Shown: one piece after another, positions 1-6,713 of the stretch | Position numbering within the stretch: the stretch's first letter is position 1 | How the letters are laid out: every line of letters starts with the position of its first letter | NCBI GenBank assembly: GCA_035651595.1 | Contig: DASRFJ010000309.1 | Span: forward strand, 1 to 37,779 | Direction of reading: 5' to 3' | Length of the DNA: 37,779 nt | DNA from: JAFARZ01 sp035651595 | GTDB taxonomy: Bacteria; Actinomycetota; Actinomycetes; Streptosporangiales; Streptosporangiaceae | Translations under genes and position numbers: made by a program | Notes under the pieces: generated by a model | Told to the model about the DNA's origin: nothing | Databases searched by the model: none | The model's input: the letters and a program-made list of their open reading frames with translations, nothing else

Positions 1-4
1 GCTA

Positions 5-20
5 GGGCGTGTTTCAAAAG
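5..20 (+). repeat. Left terminal inverted repeat of outer IS
   Basis: The sequence gggcgtgtttcaaaag matches the reverse complement of 1981-1996 at 15 of 16 positions. It is preceded by TA at 3-4. Confidence 0.9.
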
Positions 21-25
21 CGGGG

Positions 26-918
26 TTATAGCCATTCGTTGATGGCTGCGATGTGGACGGTGGCTTCGTAGCGGACGGCGAGCTTGTCGTAGCGGGTGGC
101 GACGGCGCGGTTGCGCTTGAGCCGGGCGATGCCGCATTCGACGGCGTGGCGCTGCTTGTAGATCTCGGGGTCGAAGGCGGGCGGGCGGCCGCCGGCGCTG
201 CCTTTGTTCTTGCGGTTGCGGATCCGGTCGGCCTGCTGCGGGATGGTGCACCGGATCCCGCGGCGCCGCAGGTAAGCGCGGTTGGCGCGGGAATCGTAGG
301 CCTTGTCGGCCAGGACCCGGTCCGGCCTGGTACGGGCGCGGCCGGGTCCGGTCCGGGCGACGGAGATGGCCTCCAGCACCGTCGTGAACTGCGGGCTGTC
401 GCCGCGCTGCCCGGCGGTGATCACGATGGCCAGGGGTTTCTGGCCCTGCTCGCAGCCCAGGTGGATCTTGGTGGTCAGCCCGCCGCGGGACCGCCCCAGC
501 CCGTGATCGGGCGGCTCAGCCTGGACACCGCCAGGCGGCTCGGCCTGCAGATCCCCCTTTTCCGCGCACCCGCCGCATGCTGGTGCGCCCGCGCGACCGT
601 CGAATCCACCGATACGTCCCAGGTGATCAGCCCGGCCGCGTCCGCCCGTGCCTGCAGCGCGGCCAGGATGCGCGCCCAGGTGCCGTCCCGCTGCCAGCGG
701 CGGAACAGCCCGTAGACGGTCTGCCATGGCCCGTACCGTTCCGGCACGTCCCGCCACGGCGCCCCCGTCCGGGTCCGCCACCGGATCCCGTCGATGAGCT
801 GGCGTCGTGTCCACTTCGGCGGGCGCCCTGTTTTCTTGCCGCGCGGCAGCAGTGGCTCCAGCACCGCCCACTGCGCGTCACTCAGGTCCGCCCGGCCACT
901 GACCGGTACGGTAGGCAC
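26..918 (-). CDS. IS5-family transposase, two frames joined by -1 frameshift
   Basis: The N-terminal frame (475-918, ATG at 918) carries the DUF4096-type HTH region (LSDAQWAVLEPLLP) and the first catalytic Asp (VDSTVARAHQH). The C-terminal frame, stop at 26-28, carries GRSRGGLTTKIHL, ADKAYDSRANRAYL with the second Asp, and the closing Glu region VECGIARLKRNRAVATRYDK. The frames meet at a run of four A and five G on the minus strand (plus 553-561). A -1 slip there continues the protein, as is usual for programmed frameshifting in this IS group. Joined length is about 297 residues. All DDE parts are visible, so the enzyme may be functional if frameshifting occurs. Confidence 0.85.
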
Positions 919-973
919 GAGGTCTCCGGTAAGAGGGTCTTCTTCGTCGTTGACTCATCTACCGGAGACCTCG
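918..973. other. Stem-loop just upstream of outer transposase start
   Basis: A perfect 14-bp inverted repeat (918-931 with 960-973) encloses a 28-base loop. It abuts the ATG of the outer transposase and lies next to the stop of the inner transposase (978). It could limit read-through transcription or translation into the transposase, or be part of an IS end. The function is inferred only. Confidence 0.5.
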
Positions 974-977
974 AGGC

Positions 978-1766
978 TTATGCGAAAGTCTCCTTGAAGA
1001 AGTACAAGCCGATGGCGGCCTGGAATGAGGACAGGAATGTGGCCAGCGGTCTTCTATAGTCGGCAAAAAGTATCCGCCATGTTTTAAGGGTGGCGACGGC
1101 CCGCTCGACCGGTGCGCGAAAAGAACTGATCTGGTTATTGTAATCATGCTCGCGTATGTAAAGCTCGCGGTCTTCCGGCTTCCGGACGGGGGTAGTGATG
1201 TAATCAGTCCCTATGAATCCCTTGTCTCCGAAGACGCCGCCAGCCGCTTTGAGGATGGTCTCGCATTCTGATCCTTTCAGTTTGGCCATGTCGTGCCGGT
1301 TTCCCGTGAGCGGCCCGGACACGAAGGTGATCCGGCCAGCCAGGTTCGTGATGATCAGCGATCCATGACCCGTCGTCTTGTACTTCCCTGACCACAGCTC
1401 GCGCTTGGCCGCCCAGGACCAGCATGGCCACAAGGTGCCATCTACCAGGGCGATTGCTCCCCGGGTGGCCTCGGCCGCCTCTTCCGCAGATGGCCGGAAT
1501 TCTGCAGTCGCCCGATCAATGAGCGGCGTCAGGAAGGTGATGTATCGCGAAATCGTGGACTGGCCTACATCGAAGATCTCCGCCCAGATTTCCTCGGTGA
1601 TGTTATTGCGGGCGTATCCGCAAGCCACGATCAGCGCCTCACGGAAGGTAAGTTCCCGTGGGCGGCCTTTTCCCTTGTCCCATGGTTCTTCGAGCAGTTC
1701 GGATACGCATTCCTCTAGCTCGTCAAGTTGCTCAGCATTCAATCCTGACATACGATCGAACCGCAA
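978..1766 (-). CDS. IS5-family transposase of the inner element (DDE_Tnp_4 type)
   Basis: The frame gives 262 residues from a TTG at 1766. An ATG at 1751 (MSGLNAEQLDEL) is an alternative start and may be the real one. An N-terminal helix-turn-helix (ITEEIWAEIFDVGQSTISRYI) is followed by a DDE catalytic domain: LVDGTLWPCW (first Asp), VFGDKGFIGTDY (second Asp) and FRAPVERAVATLK (Glu). This organisation matches the DDE_Tnp_4/HARBI1-like transposases of IS5 (IS1031/ISL2 type). The gene is unbroken and less GC-rich than the cluster, which fits recent arrival. It lies within the outer IS in the same orientation. Confidence 0.85.
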   Translation of the reverse strand: MRFDRMSGLNAEQLDELEECVSELLEEPWDKGKGRPRELTFREALIVACGYARNNITEEIWAEIFDVGQSTISRYITFLTPLIDRATAEFRPSAEEAAEATRGAIALVDGTLWPCWSWAAKRELWSGKYKTTGHGSLIITNLAGRITFVSGPLTGNRHDMAKLKGSECETILKAAGGVFGDKGFIGTDYITTPVRKPEDRELYIREHDYNNQISSFRAPVERAVATLKTWRILFADYRRPLATFLSSFQAAIGLYFFKETFA

Positions 1767-1830
1767 CGGCTTCTCCGTCGTGAAGGTTTGGTGTGGTAAC
1801 CTCCCTTCTATCGACCGGAGAAGCCGTTGC
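1763..1830. other. Stem-loop upstream of inner transposase
   Basis: Arms 1763-1780 and 1812-1830 pair over 18 bp with a single bulged base at 1816. The loop is about 31 bases. The left arm overlaps the putative TTG start (1766). It mirrors the stem-loop at 918-973 in size and placement, and both stems contain a TCTCCG core. Confidence 0.5.
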
Positions 1831-1980
1831 CTATTACTCGATGCGGCGTGTCGCCAGCTTTCTAAATATCCCGAGTATTGGTATGCAAACTAGTTATTAC
1901 CAGGGTTTTGGATAACCCTCCTCGCCACCCCCAGATGACCGACACGCCAGCAATTACGTAAACCCTGACTGCTCACCCGA

Positions 1981-1996
1981 CTTCTGAAACACGCCC
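1981..1996 (-). repeat. Right terminal inverted repeat of outer IS
   Basis: cttctgaaacacgccc is the inverted partner of 5-20. It is followed by TA (1997-1998), which is also part of the TAG stop codon of the methyltransferase gene. Confidence 0.9.
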
Positions 1997-2757
1997 TAGG
2001 GGCGCTGGCCCCACGCGGAGATCTCCAGGGTGGCGATGTCGCGCGCTTCGGGGTCGTCCAGTGTCGCGATGAACTCGTCGATTTCCTCTTGGGTGAGCAG
2101 GCGGTCACTGAGGAGGCGCGGGGTGAGTATCTTCATCCGCTCGGCGATCAGGGCGTTGCCCCCTTGCCCGGGGCCCAGTGCCCGGATGTGCATGTCCACC
2201 GAGGTCAGGCCCGCCTGGGCGAGCCTGGCGGGGAGACGACGGCCCACCCGGACGTTCATGCCAGTGGTCTGGAGGACCTGGAGGTAACCGGCGATGACCG
2301 TTTGCCCGTTTGCGGTGGGGCTGTCATCGTGCGGCAGGTAGCAGAAATCCTCGGCGAGCAGCCAGCCCCCCGGGGCCAGCCAGCGCACCGCGCGCGCTAT
2401 CGCGTCGTCCGCGTCCTTTACCTGCGGCTGCGACAGCAGGCCCCGCATGAGGATGAAGTCCAGCGAACCCGGCTCCAGCTCCACGGTGCTGATGTCAGCC
2501 TCCTGGACAGTCAGGTTGGGTGCCCGGTCGGCGTCGAGCAAGCTGATGTCGGTATCCATCGCGATGACCGCGCCCTGCGGAACGCGCTCGGCCAGCCAGT
2601 AGGACATCGAACCGGCTCCGGCACCCGCGTCGAGGCAGCGCCAGCTGGGCATGATCGGCAGGTCATCGATGAGCTTGGTCGTCAGCCAGTCGTAGTTGGC
2701 CTCCCAGAGCTGGGCATACCGTACCTTTTGCGCATGCTCGGGCGTCGTACTCGTCAT
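1996..2757 (-). CDS. Class I SAM-dependent methyltransferase, cluster tailoring
   Basis: 253 residues. The SAM-binding motif I is LDAGAGAGSMSYWLAE (about residues 41-56), followed by the acidic loop AMDTDISLLD and a motif IV region (LDFILMRGLLSQ). This is the Methyltransf_11/25 fold used for O- or C-methylation of small molecules. The ATG at 2757 has a strong GAGGAGG site. It is the last gene of a three-gene minus-strand operon, 22 bp after the NmrA-like gene. The stop codon CTA (1996-1998 on plus) coincides with the TA target duplication of the IS. Reconstructing the pre-insertion site leaves the same TAG, so the protein is probably full length. The substrate is not predictable from sequence; a polyketide hydroxyl is likely from context. 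Confidence 0.85.
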   Translation of the reverse strand: MTSTTPEHAQKVRYAQLWEANYDWLTTKLIDDLPIMPSWRCLDAGAGAGSMSYWLAERVPQGAVIAMDTDISLLDADRAPNLTVQEADISTVELEPGSLDFILMRGLLSQPQVKDADDAIARAVRWLAPGGWLLAEDFCYLPHDDSPTANGQTVIAGYLQVLQTTGMNVRVGRRLPARLAQAGLTSVDMHIRALGPGQGGNALIAERMKILTPRLLSDRLLTQEEIDEFIATLDDPEARDIATLEISAWGQRP

Positions 2758-2779
2758 CGGTCCTCCTCAGGTGAAGCGA

Positions 2780-3655
2780 TCAGCGGAAGCGATCGGCGTT
2801 TTCTTCGGCCCACTGCCGGAAGGTACGGGCGGGCTTCCCGGTCACGTCCTCGACGACGTGGGACATGACCTCGGGCTCCCTGGTCAGCATCTCGAAATAG
2901 GTCAGCGCGCCGTCGGCGTAAGACGGCGGCCAGCCCGCGGCCACCAGCTCCTTGAGCGCGGCCTCGGCGGTGACGTCTTCCCAGGTCAGTTCCCGGCCAA
3001 GTACCTCGCCGAGGATGTGCACCTGCTCTTGCTGGGTCAGCACCTCTGGACCCGTCACGAGGTAGTTCTTTCCGGCGTGCCCATCGCTGGTCAGCGCCCG
3101 CGCCCCGACGGCCGCCAGGTCCGCCTCGTGTACCGACGTCCTGGCCGCCGCGCCGTGCGGGAAGCGGACCACGCCGTCGCCGCGGATCTGGTCGGCGAAG
3201 GCGAGAATATTGGCCATGAATCCGGTCGTGCGCAGGCAGGTCCAGTCGAGGCTGGTCTTCACGATCAGCTCTTCGAGATAGGCGTGGCAGTTGTTGTCAC
3301 GCCGCTCGAGCCCGATGTGCACGCCGACGGACGACACGAACGCGATGCGCTGCGCGTATTTCTCGATCTTCGCCAGGACAGCGGGAGCGGTCTCGGTGCT
3401 GAGCATGAAGAACGGCCACATCCAGAACACGCCGCTGACGCCATCCAGCGCGGCGTCCATCGTGTCCGGGTCGGCCAGGTCGCCATGGCAGATCTCCACC
3501 TGCCCGGGCAGCTTCCCGACCCCGGGGTCGTTCTCCAGTACCAGGGCGCGCACCGGGATGCCCGCCTCGACCAGCCAGGCTGCGACGTGCGGGCCGACGT
3601 TGCCGGTAGGCGCGGTGATAAGGATCCTGTTTTCTGCGGTCATGGGGACGCTCAT
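2780..3655 (-). CDS. NmrA-like NAD(P)-binding reductase
   Basis: 291 residues. The N-terminal Rossmann motif is ILITAPTGNVGPHVAAWL (TGxxGxxG type), followed by a specificity loop and GDLADPDTMDAALDGVSGVFWMWPF, typical of atypical SDR/NmrA proteins that act as quinone or enoyl reductases. The C-terminal half (LTQQEQVHILGEVLGRELTWEDVT) matches the same family. Start ATG 3655 follows GGAAGGAGG; an in-frame ATG at 3643 is possible. It lies 26 bp after the SDR gene and 22 bp before the methyltransferase, so the three are probably co-transcribed. A redox step on the aromatic polyketide is inferred from context. Confidence 0.8.
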   Translation of the reverse strand: MSVPMTAENRILITAPTGNVGPHVAAWLVEAGIPVRALVLENDPGVGKLPGQVEICHGDLADPDTMDAALDGVSGVFWMWPFFMLSTETAPAVLAKIEKYAQRIAFVSSVGVHIGLERRDNNCHAYLEELIVKTSLDWTCLRTTGFMANILAFADQIRGDGVVRFPHGAAARTSVHEADLAAVGARALTSDGHAGKNYLVTGPEVLTQQEQVHILGEVLGRELTWEDVTAEAALKELVAAGWPPSYADGALTYFEMLTREPEVMSHVVEDVTGKPARTFRQWAEENADRFR

Positions 3656-3681
3656 AGCGGCCTCCTTCCGTTCCAGGCTGC

Positions 3682-4446
3682 TCAGCCGAGCAGCGAGCCG
3701 CCGCTGGCGTCGATGAAGGCTCCCGTCACCCAGCGAGCGTCGGCCGAGGCCAGGAAGGCGACCACGTCAGCGATGTCGCTTGGCTCTCCCACCCGGCCGA
3801 ACGCAGAGTGCTGAGCCAGCCGCGCCACCGTTTCCGGATCGTCGAACATCGGCCTGTCATTGCGGGTGGCGCCGGGCGCGACGCTGTTGATCGTGATGCC
3901 ACGCGACGCGAGCAGCGGAGCGAAGTGCAGCGCAAGTTGCTCGACGGCGCCCTTGGTCATCGCGTACATGATCGCCGCCGGGTTCGCGACGCGGGTCAGC
4001 CCGGCGGAGATGTTGATCACCCGGCCGCCGTCGGTGAGGTTCGGCAAGGCCCGCGCGATGATGAAAAACGGCGCCTTCACGTTCACCGCGAACAACCGGT
4101 CGAACTGCTCGGGCGTGCTGTCCGCCACCGAGACGCCGCCGCCCATTTCTCCGGCGTTGTTCACCAGGATGTCCAGGTCGACCGAACCCGTCCGCTCCTT
4201 CAGGCCTTGCTCCAGCGCCAGGAAGAGCTCGCGCACGTCGCCGGGAACCCCGAACTCGGCCCGCACGGTGAAGGCCCGGCCGCCGTCCTTCTCGATCGCC
4301 GCCACGGTTTCCGCCGCGGCGTCTTCCCGGGTCGCATAGTGCACCGCGACCAGGCATCCCTCGCTGGCCAATCGGACGGCGATCTGCCGGCCGATTCCCC
4401 TGCTCGCGCCCGTCACCAGGGCCGTCTTGTCTGTGAGCCTGTTCAT
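3682..4446 (-). CDS. SDR oxidoreductase, stand-alone angucycline 6-ketoreductase-like
   Basis: 254 residues, a classical SDR: cofactor motif TGASRGIG (12-19), NNAG (96-99), Ser in INISAGL, and catalytic Tyr161/Lys165 in YAMTKGAVEQ. It is strikingly similar along its whole length to the reductase half of the fused oxygenase-reductase at 9555-11759, including the tail DARWVTGAFIDASGGxLLG, so the two are paralogues. The family (LanV, UrdM reductase domain, PgaM reductase) reduces C6 of angucyclinones. After the PG at 191-192 this copy has Ala where the fused copy has Ile. It is first in a minus-strand operon with NmrA-like reductase and methyltransferase, and divergent from the P450. ATG 4446 follows GGAAGGA. 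Confidence 0.85.
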   Translation of the reverse strand: MNRLTDKTALVTGASRGIGRQIAVRLASEGCLVAVHYATREDAAAETVAAIEKDGGRAFTVRAEFGVPGDVRELFLALEQGLKERTGSVDLDILVNNAGEMGGGVSVADSTPEQFDRLFAVNVKAPFFIIARALPNLTDGGRVINISAGLTRVANPAAIMYAMTKGAVEQLALHFAPLLASRGITINSVAPGATRNDRPMFDDPETVARLAQHSAFGRVGEPSDIADVVAFLASADARWVTGAFIDASGGSLLG

Positions 4447-4669
4447 GTCGTCCTTCCAGTCAGCCTCCCTAGGAAGGTATTTCCCATATTCTTCGGAATC
4501 ATTTGAGATAACAAGCAGATAAAGTCTAAATTATCGTTAAGCGATATCCGAGAATTGATGAACTCTTTAAATTCTCGCGGCCACTGCCGCCCGATAGTCA
4601 CATAGCATGTCAGAAATGCGGCGTTCAGCGCCGCTCCGTGCATCTACTCAGCCATTCGAGGTGATCAAG
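4447..4669. promoter_or_regulatory. AT-rich divergent promoter region between SDR operon and P450
   Basis: This stretch is far more AT-rich than its surroundings, especially 4480-4575. It contains two AGATAA hexamers (4506-4511 and 4517-4522) exactly 11 bp apart, the spacing typical of tandem sites for OmpR-family regulators, and a small palindrome near 4532-4546 (tatcg/cgata). Two OmpR-type regulators are encoded in the cluster. The same hexamer recurs in the other divergent region at 21826-21856. A promoter role is inferred. Confidence 0.5.
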
Positions 4670-4672
4670 TTG
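4658..4672 (+). promoter_or_regulatory. Ribosome binding site fixing a TTG start for the P450
   Basis: GAGGTGATC (4658-4666) is a nine-base match to the complement of the 16S rRNA 3' end. It is followed at normal spacing by TTG at 4670. The upstream in-frame ATGs (4607, 4616) and GTG (4661) have no comparable site. Confidence 0.75.
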
Positions 4673-5881
4673 GCCGAGCCAAACTCGTCTCCCCCTGACT
4701 ATCCAATGGTCCGAGCCTGCCCCTTCGATCCGCCGCCCGACCTGGCGAAACTGCAGCGCGAAGCGCCGATTTCGCGGGTCAGGATATGGGATGGCAGCAC
4801 GCCTTGGCTGATCAGCCGGTACGACGACGCGCGGGCGGTGCTCAGCGATCCGCGCGTTAGCTCCGACATCGACAAGCCCGGCTATCCGCACGTGAGCGCA
4901 GGTATCGCCGCCCGGCCGAAAGAGTCGAAGGTCTTCGTCAACATGGACGGCGAAGAACACGCCGCCCAGCGTCTCGCCCTCGTCGCGGACTTCACCGTCA
5001 AGAAGATGGAGTTGTTGCGGCCGTGGATTCAGTCGCAGGTCGATGGCCTGATCGACGCCATGCTGGCCGGACCCCAGCCAGCCGACCTGGTGGAGGCGTT
5101 CGCCCTCCCGCTGCCCTCCATCGCCATCTGCGAAGTACTCGGCGTGCCCTACGAGGATCGTGACTTCTTCCAAGGGATCGGCCGGACGATCATCTCGCGC
5201 GACTCGACACCCGAACAGTCCGTCAAGGCCTTCGGCGAAGGCTTCGCCTACCTGGGTGAGCTAGTGGAGCGCAAGAACGCCCAGCCAGGCGACGACGTGC
5301 TCAGCCATCTGGCAGTGCAGCAGCTTCAGACCGGCAAGCTGACTGGCCAGCAGGTCACGGCGATGGCCGTGCTCCTGCTTGTTGCCGGGCACGGAACCAC
5401 CGCAAGCATGATCGCCCTGGGCACGGCGCTGCTGCTGGAGAATCCGGCACAGCTTCGTGAGCTGCGCGACTCCGACGATCCGGCACTGGTGTCCAGCGCC
5501 GTCGAGGAACTCCTGCGTTACCTGAGCATCATTCACACGGGACGGCGCCGCGTCGCGCTCGAGGATCTCGAGGTCGGCGGGCAGGTGATCAAGGAAGGCG
5601 AAGGGATCGTCGTGGCGATCGATATCGCCAACCGGGACCAGGACGCGATTGCCGATCCTGACCGGCTGGATATCCATCGCGGGACGCGCGATCACGTCGC
5701 TTTCGGCTTCGGCATCCACCAGTGCCTGGGCCAGTCGCTGGCGCGGGTCGAGCTGCAGACGGCGTTCGGCACCCTATTCCGCCGGATCCCGACCCTGGCC
5801 CCGGCGCTGCCAGTCGACGAGCTGCGTTTCCAGCACGAGGGCGAAGTGTACGGCGTGGACGCCCTTCCGGTGAGGTGGTGA
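4670..5881 (+). CDS. Cytochrome P450 monooxygenase (CYP105-like)
   Basis: About 403 residues from TTG 4670; a longer frame opens at ATG 4607. Landmarks are the N-terminal DYPMVRACPFDPPPDL typical of CYP105-like bacterial P450s, the I-helix AGHGTTASM (oxygen activation), the K-helix EELLR (ExxR), and the heme loop FGFGIHQCLGQSLAR with the thiolate Cys. It is soluble and needs a ferredoxin and reductase, neither of which is nearby. It is the only plus-strand tailoring gene in the left arm, divergent from the SDR operon and convergent with the response regulator (9 bp between stops). A hydroxylation or C-C/C-O coupling of the polyketide is inferred. Confidence 0.9.
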   Translation: MAEPNSSPPDYPMVRACPFDPPPDLAKLQREAPISRVRIWDGSTPWLISRYDDARAVLSDPRVSSDIDKPGYPHVSAGIAARPKESKVFVNMDGEEHAAQRLALVADFTVKKMELLRPWIQSQVDGLIDAMLAGPQPADLVEAFALPLPSIAICEVLGVPYEDRDFFQGIGRTIISRDSTPEQSVKAFGEGFAYLGELVERKNAQPGDDVLSHLAVQQLQTGKLTGQQVTAMAVLLLVAGHGTTASMIALGTALLLENPAQLRELRDSDDPALVSSAVEELLRYLSIIHTGRRRVALEDLEVGGQVIKEGEGIVVAIDIANRDQDAIADPDRLDIHRGTRDHVAFGFGIHQCLGQSLARVELQTAFGTLFRRIPTLAPALPVDELRFQHEGEVYGVDALPVRW

Positions 5882-5890
5882 GGTAGGCAA

Positions 5891-6556
5891 TCAGTGCCGC
5901 AACCGGAACCCGACACCCCAGACGGTCTCGATGAGATTGTCCACACCGAGCTTTCTGCGCAGGCCGGCTATGTGCACGCCTAGCGTCCTGGTGTCGCCCG
6001 CCCCGTCGTGCCCCCACACCTGGGACATAATGTCCTCCCTGGTGAATGTGCAGCCCGGTTCGGAAGCCAGGAACGCGAGGAGATCGAATTCCTTCCCGGT
6101 CAGGGCTATCTCGGCTCCCCTGACGACGGCCTGGCGAAGGTGCAGGTCCAGGTGCAGCACGCCAATGTTCCGCACCGGATCCGCCGGGGCTGTCGGCCAC
6201 TGGCCGGTGGCGCGTCGCACCACGGCCTGTATCCGGGCCAGCAGTTCGCGCAACCGGTACGGTCTGGCCACATAATCGTCCGCGCCCGCCTTGAGACCGA
6301 GGACGCAGTCGAACTCGTCGTCGTGCCCGCTGACCATGATGATAGGAACCTGCGAATTGAGCCGGATGCGCTGACACAATTCGACTCCGTTGATGTCCGG
6401 CAGCTGGAGTTTGAGCAGCACGACATCAGCCTCGCTACAGCGGTTGAGAGCCGCTCGCCCGCGGTCGACCGCGAGGGTCTTGATTCCCTCCTCGTGCAGC
6501 GCGCATGTCAGTTCATCTCGGCAATTGAAATCGTCTTCAACGAGCAGGACTTGCAC
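5891..6556 (-). CDS. Atypical OmpR-family response regulator (phospho-Asp replaced by Lys)
   Basis: 221 residues: receiver domain (1-115) and winged-helix DNA-binding domain (about 130-221, GKEFDLLAFLASEPG to LRRKLGVDNLIETVWGVGFRLR). The acidic pair is present (E7, D8, D9), but the phospho-acceptor position in VVLLKLQLPD is Lys49. The conserved Lys of the KPF motif is Arg98 (YVARPY). Normal phosphorylation is therefore impossible. No histidine kinase is nearby. Such atypical regulators, for example JadR1 of jadomycin, control type II PKS clusters and bind pathway products. GTG start at 6556 with GAAGGGA upstream. It is a likely cluster regulator. Confidence 0.88.
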   Translation of the reverse strand: MQVLLVEDDFNCRDELTCALHEEGIKTLAVDRGRAALNRCSEADVVLLKLQLPDINGVELCQRIRLNSQVPIIMVSGHDDEFDCVLGLKAGADDYVARPYRLRELLARIQAVVRRATGQWPTAPADPVRNIGVLHLDLHLRQAVVRGAEIALTGKEFDLLAFLASEPGCTFTREDIMSQVWGHDGAGDTRTLGVHIAGLRRKLGVDNLIETVWGVGFRLRH

Positions 6557-6661
6557 GCTTCATCCCTTCGGTATCTGCGACACTGCGCATGTTCGGTACG
6601 TTTTCGCGCCGGTTTTATGGCGCTATAAGGTGATATGGGCTGTGCGGAAGGTGCGTAGTGT

Positions 6662-6706
6662 GGCGGCGTGCCGCCCGGCGGCGTGCCGCCCGGCGGCGTG
6701 GCGCCC
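6662..6706. repeat. Three tandem 15-bp near-palindromic repeats
   Basis: ggcggcgtgccgccc occurs at 6662-6676 and 6677-6691, with a degenerate third copy at 6692-6706. Each unit is almost self-complementary. It lies between the response regulator start and the MFS stop (6714), so it could be a regulator site or a structured 3' end of the long operon. On the minus strand it encodes GGTPP repeats in a short frame (6508-6717) opening with a GTG that overlaps the MFS stop. That frame runs into the regulator gene and is probably not real. Confidence 0.6.
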
Positions 6707-6713
6707 GGCCCGT

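Larger units (their letters stand above)
5..1996 (-). mobile_element. Outer IS5-family (IS427-like) insertion sequence carrying a second IS inside it
   Basis: Nearly perfect 16-bp terminal inverted repeats (5-20 and 1981-1996, one mismatch) bound the element. A TA dinucleotide flanks each end (3-4 and 1997-1998), the target duplication expected of the IS427 subgroup. Its transposase (26-918) reads leftward. The distance from the transposase start to the right terminal repeat, about 1060 bp, is far longer than normal and is explained by a second transposase gene at 978-1766, so this is an IS-in-IS nest. The outer element sits exactly in the stop codon of the adjacent methyltransferase gene. 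The exact ends of the inner element could not be resolved. Confidence 0.85.

Noticed and set aside
953..1891. ACT trinucleotides at 953-955 and 1889-1891 as the inner IS target duplication
   Set aside because: The ends they imply show only weak inverted similarity, and one stem-loop would then span the junction; left unresolved.
6662..6706. CRISPR-like array
   Set aside because: The 15-bp units are directly adjacent without spacers, and no cas genes are present.
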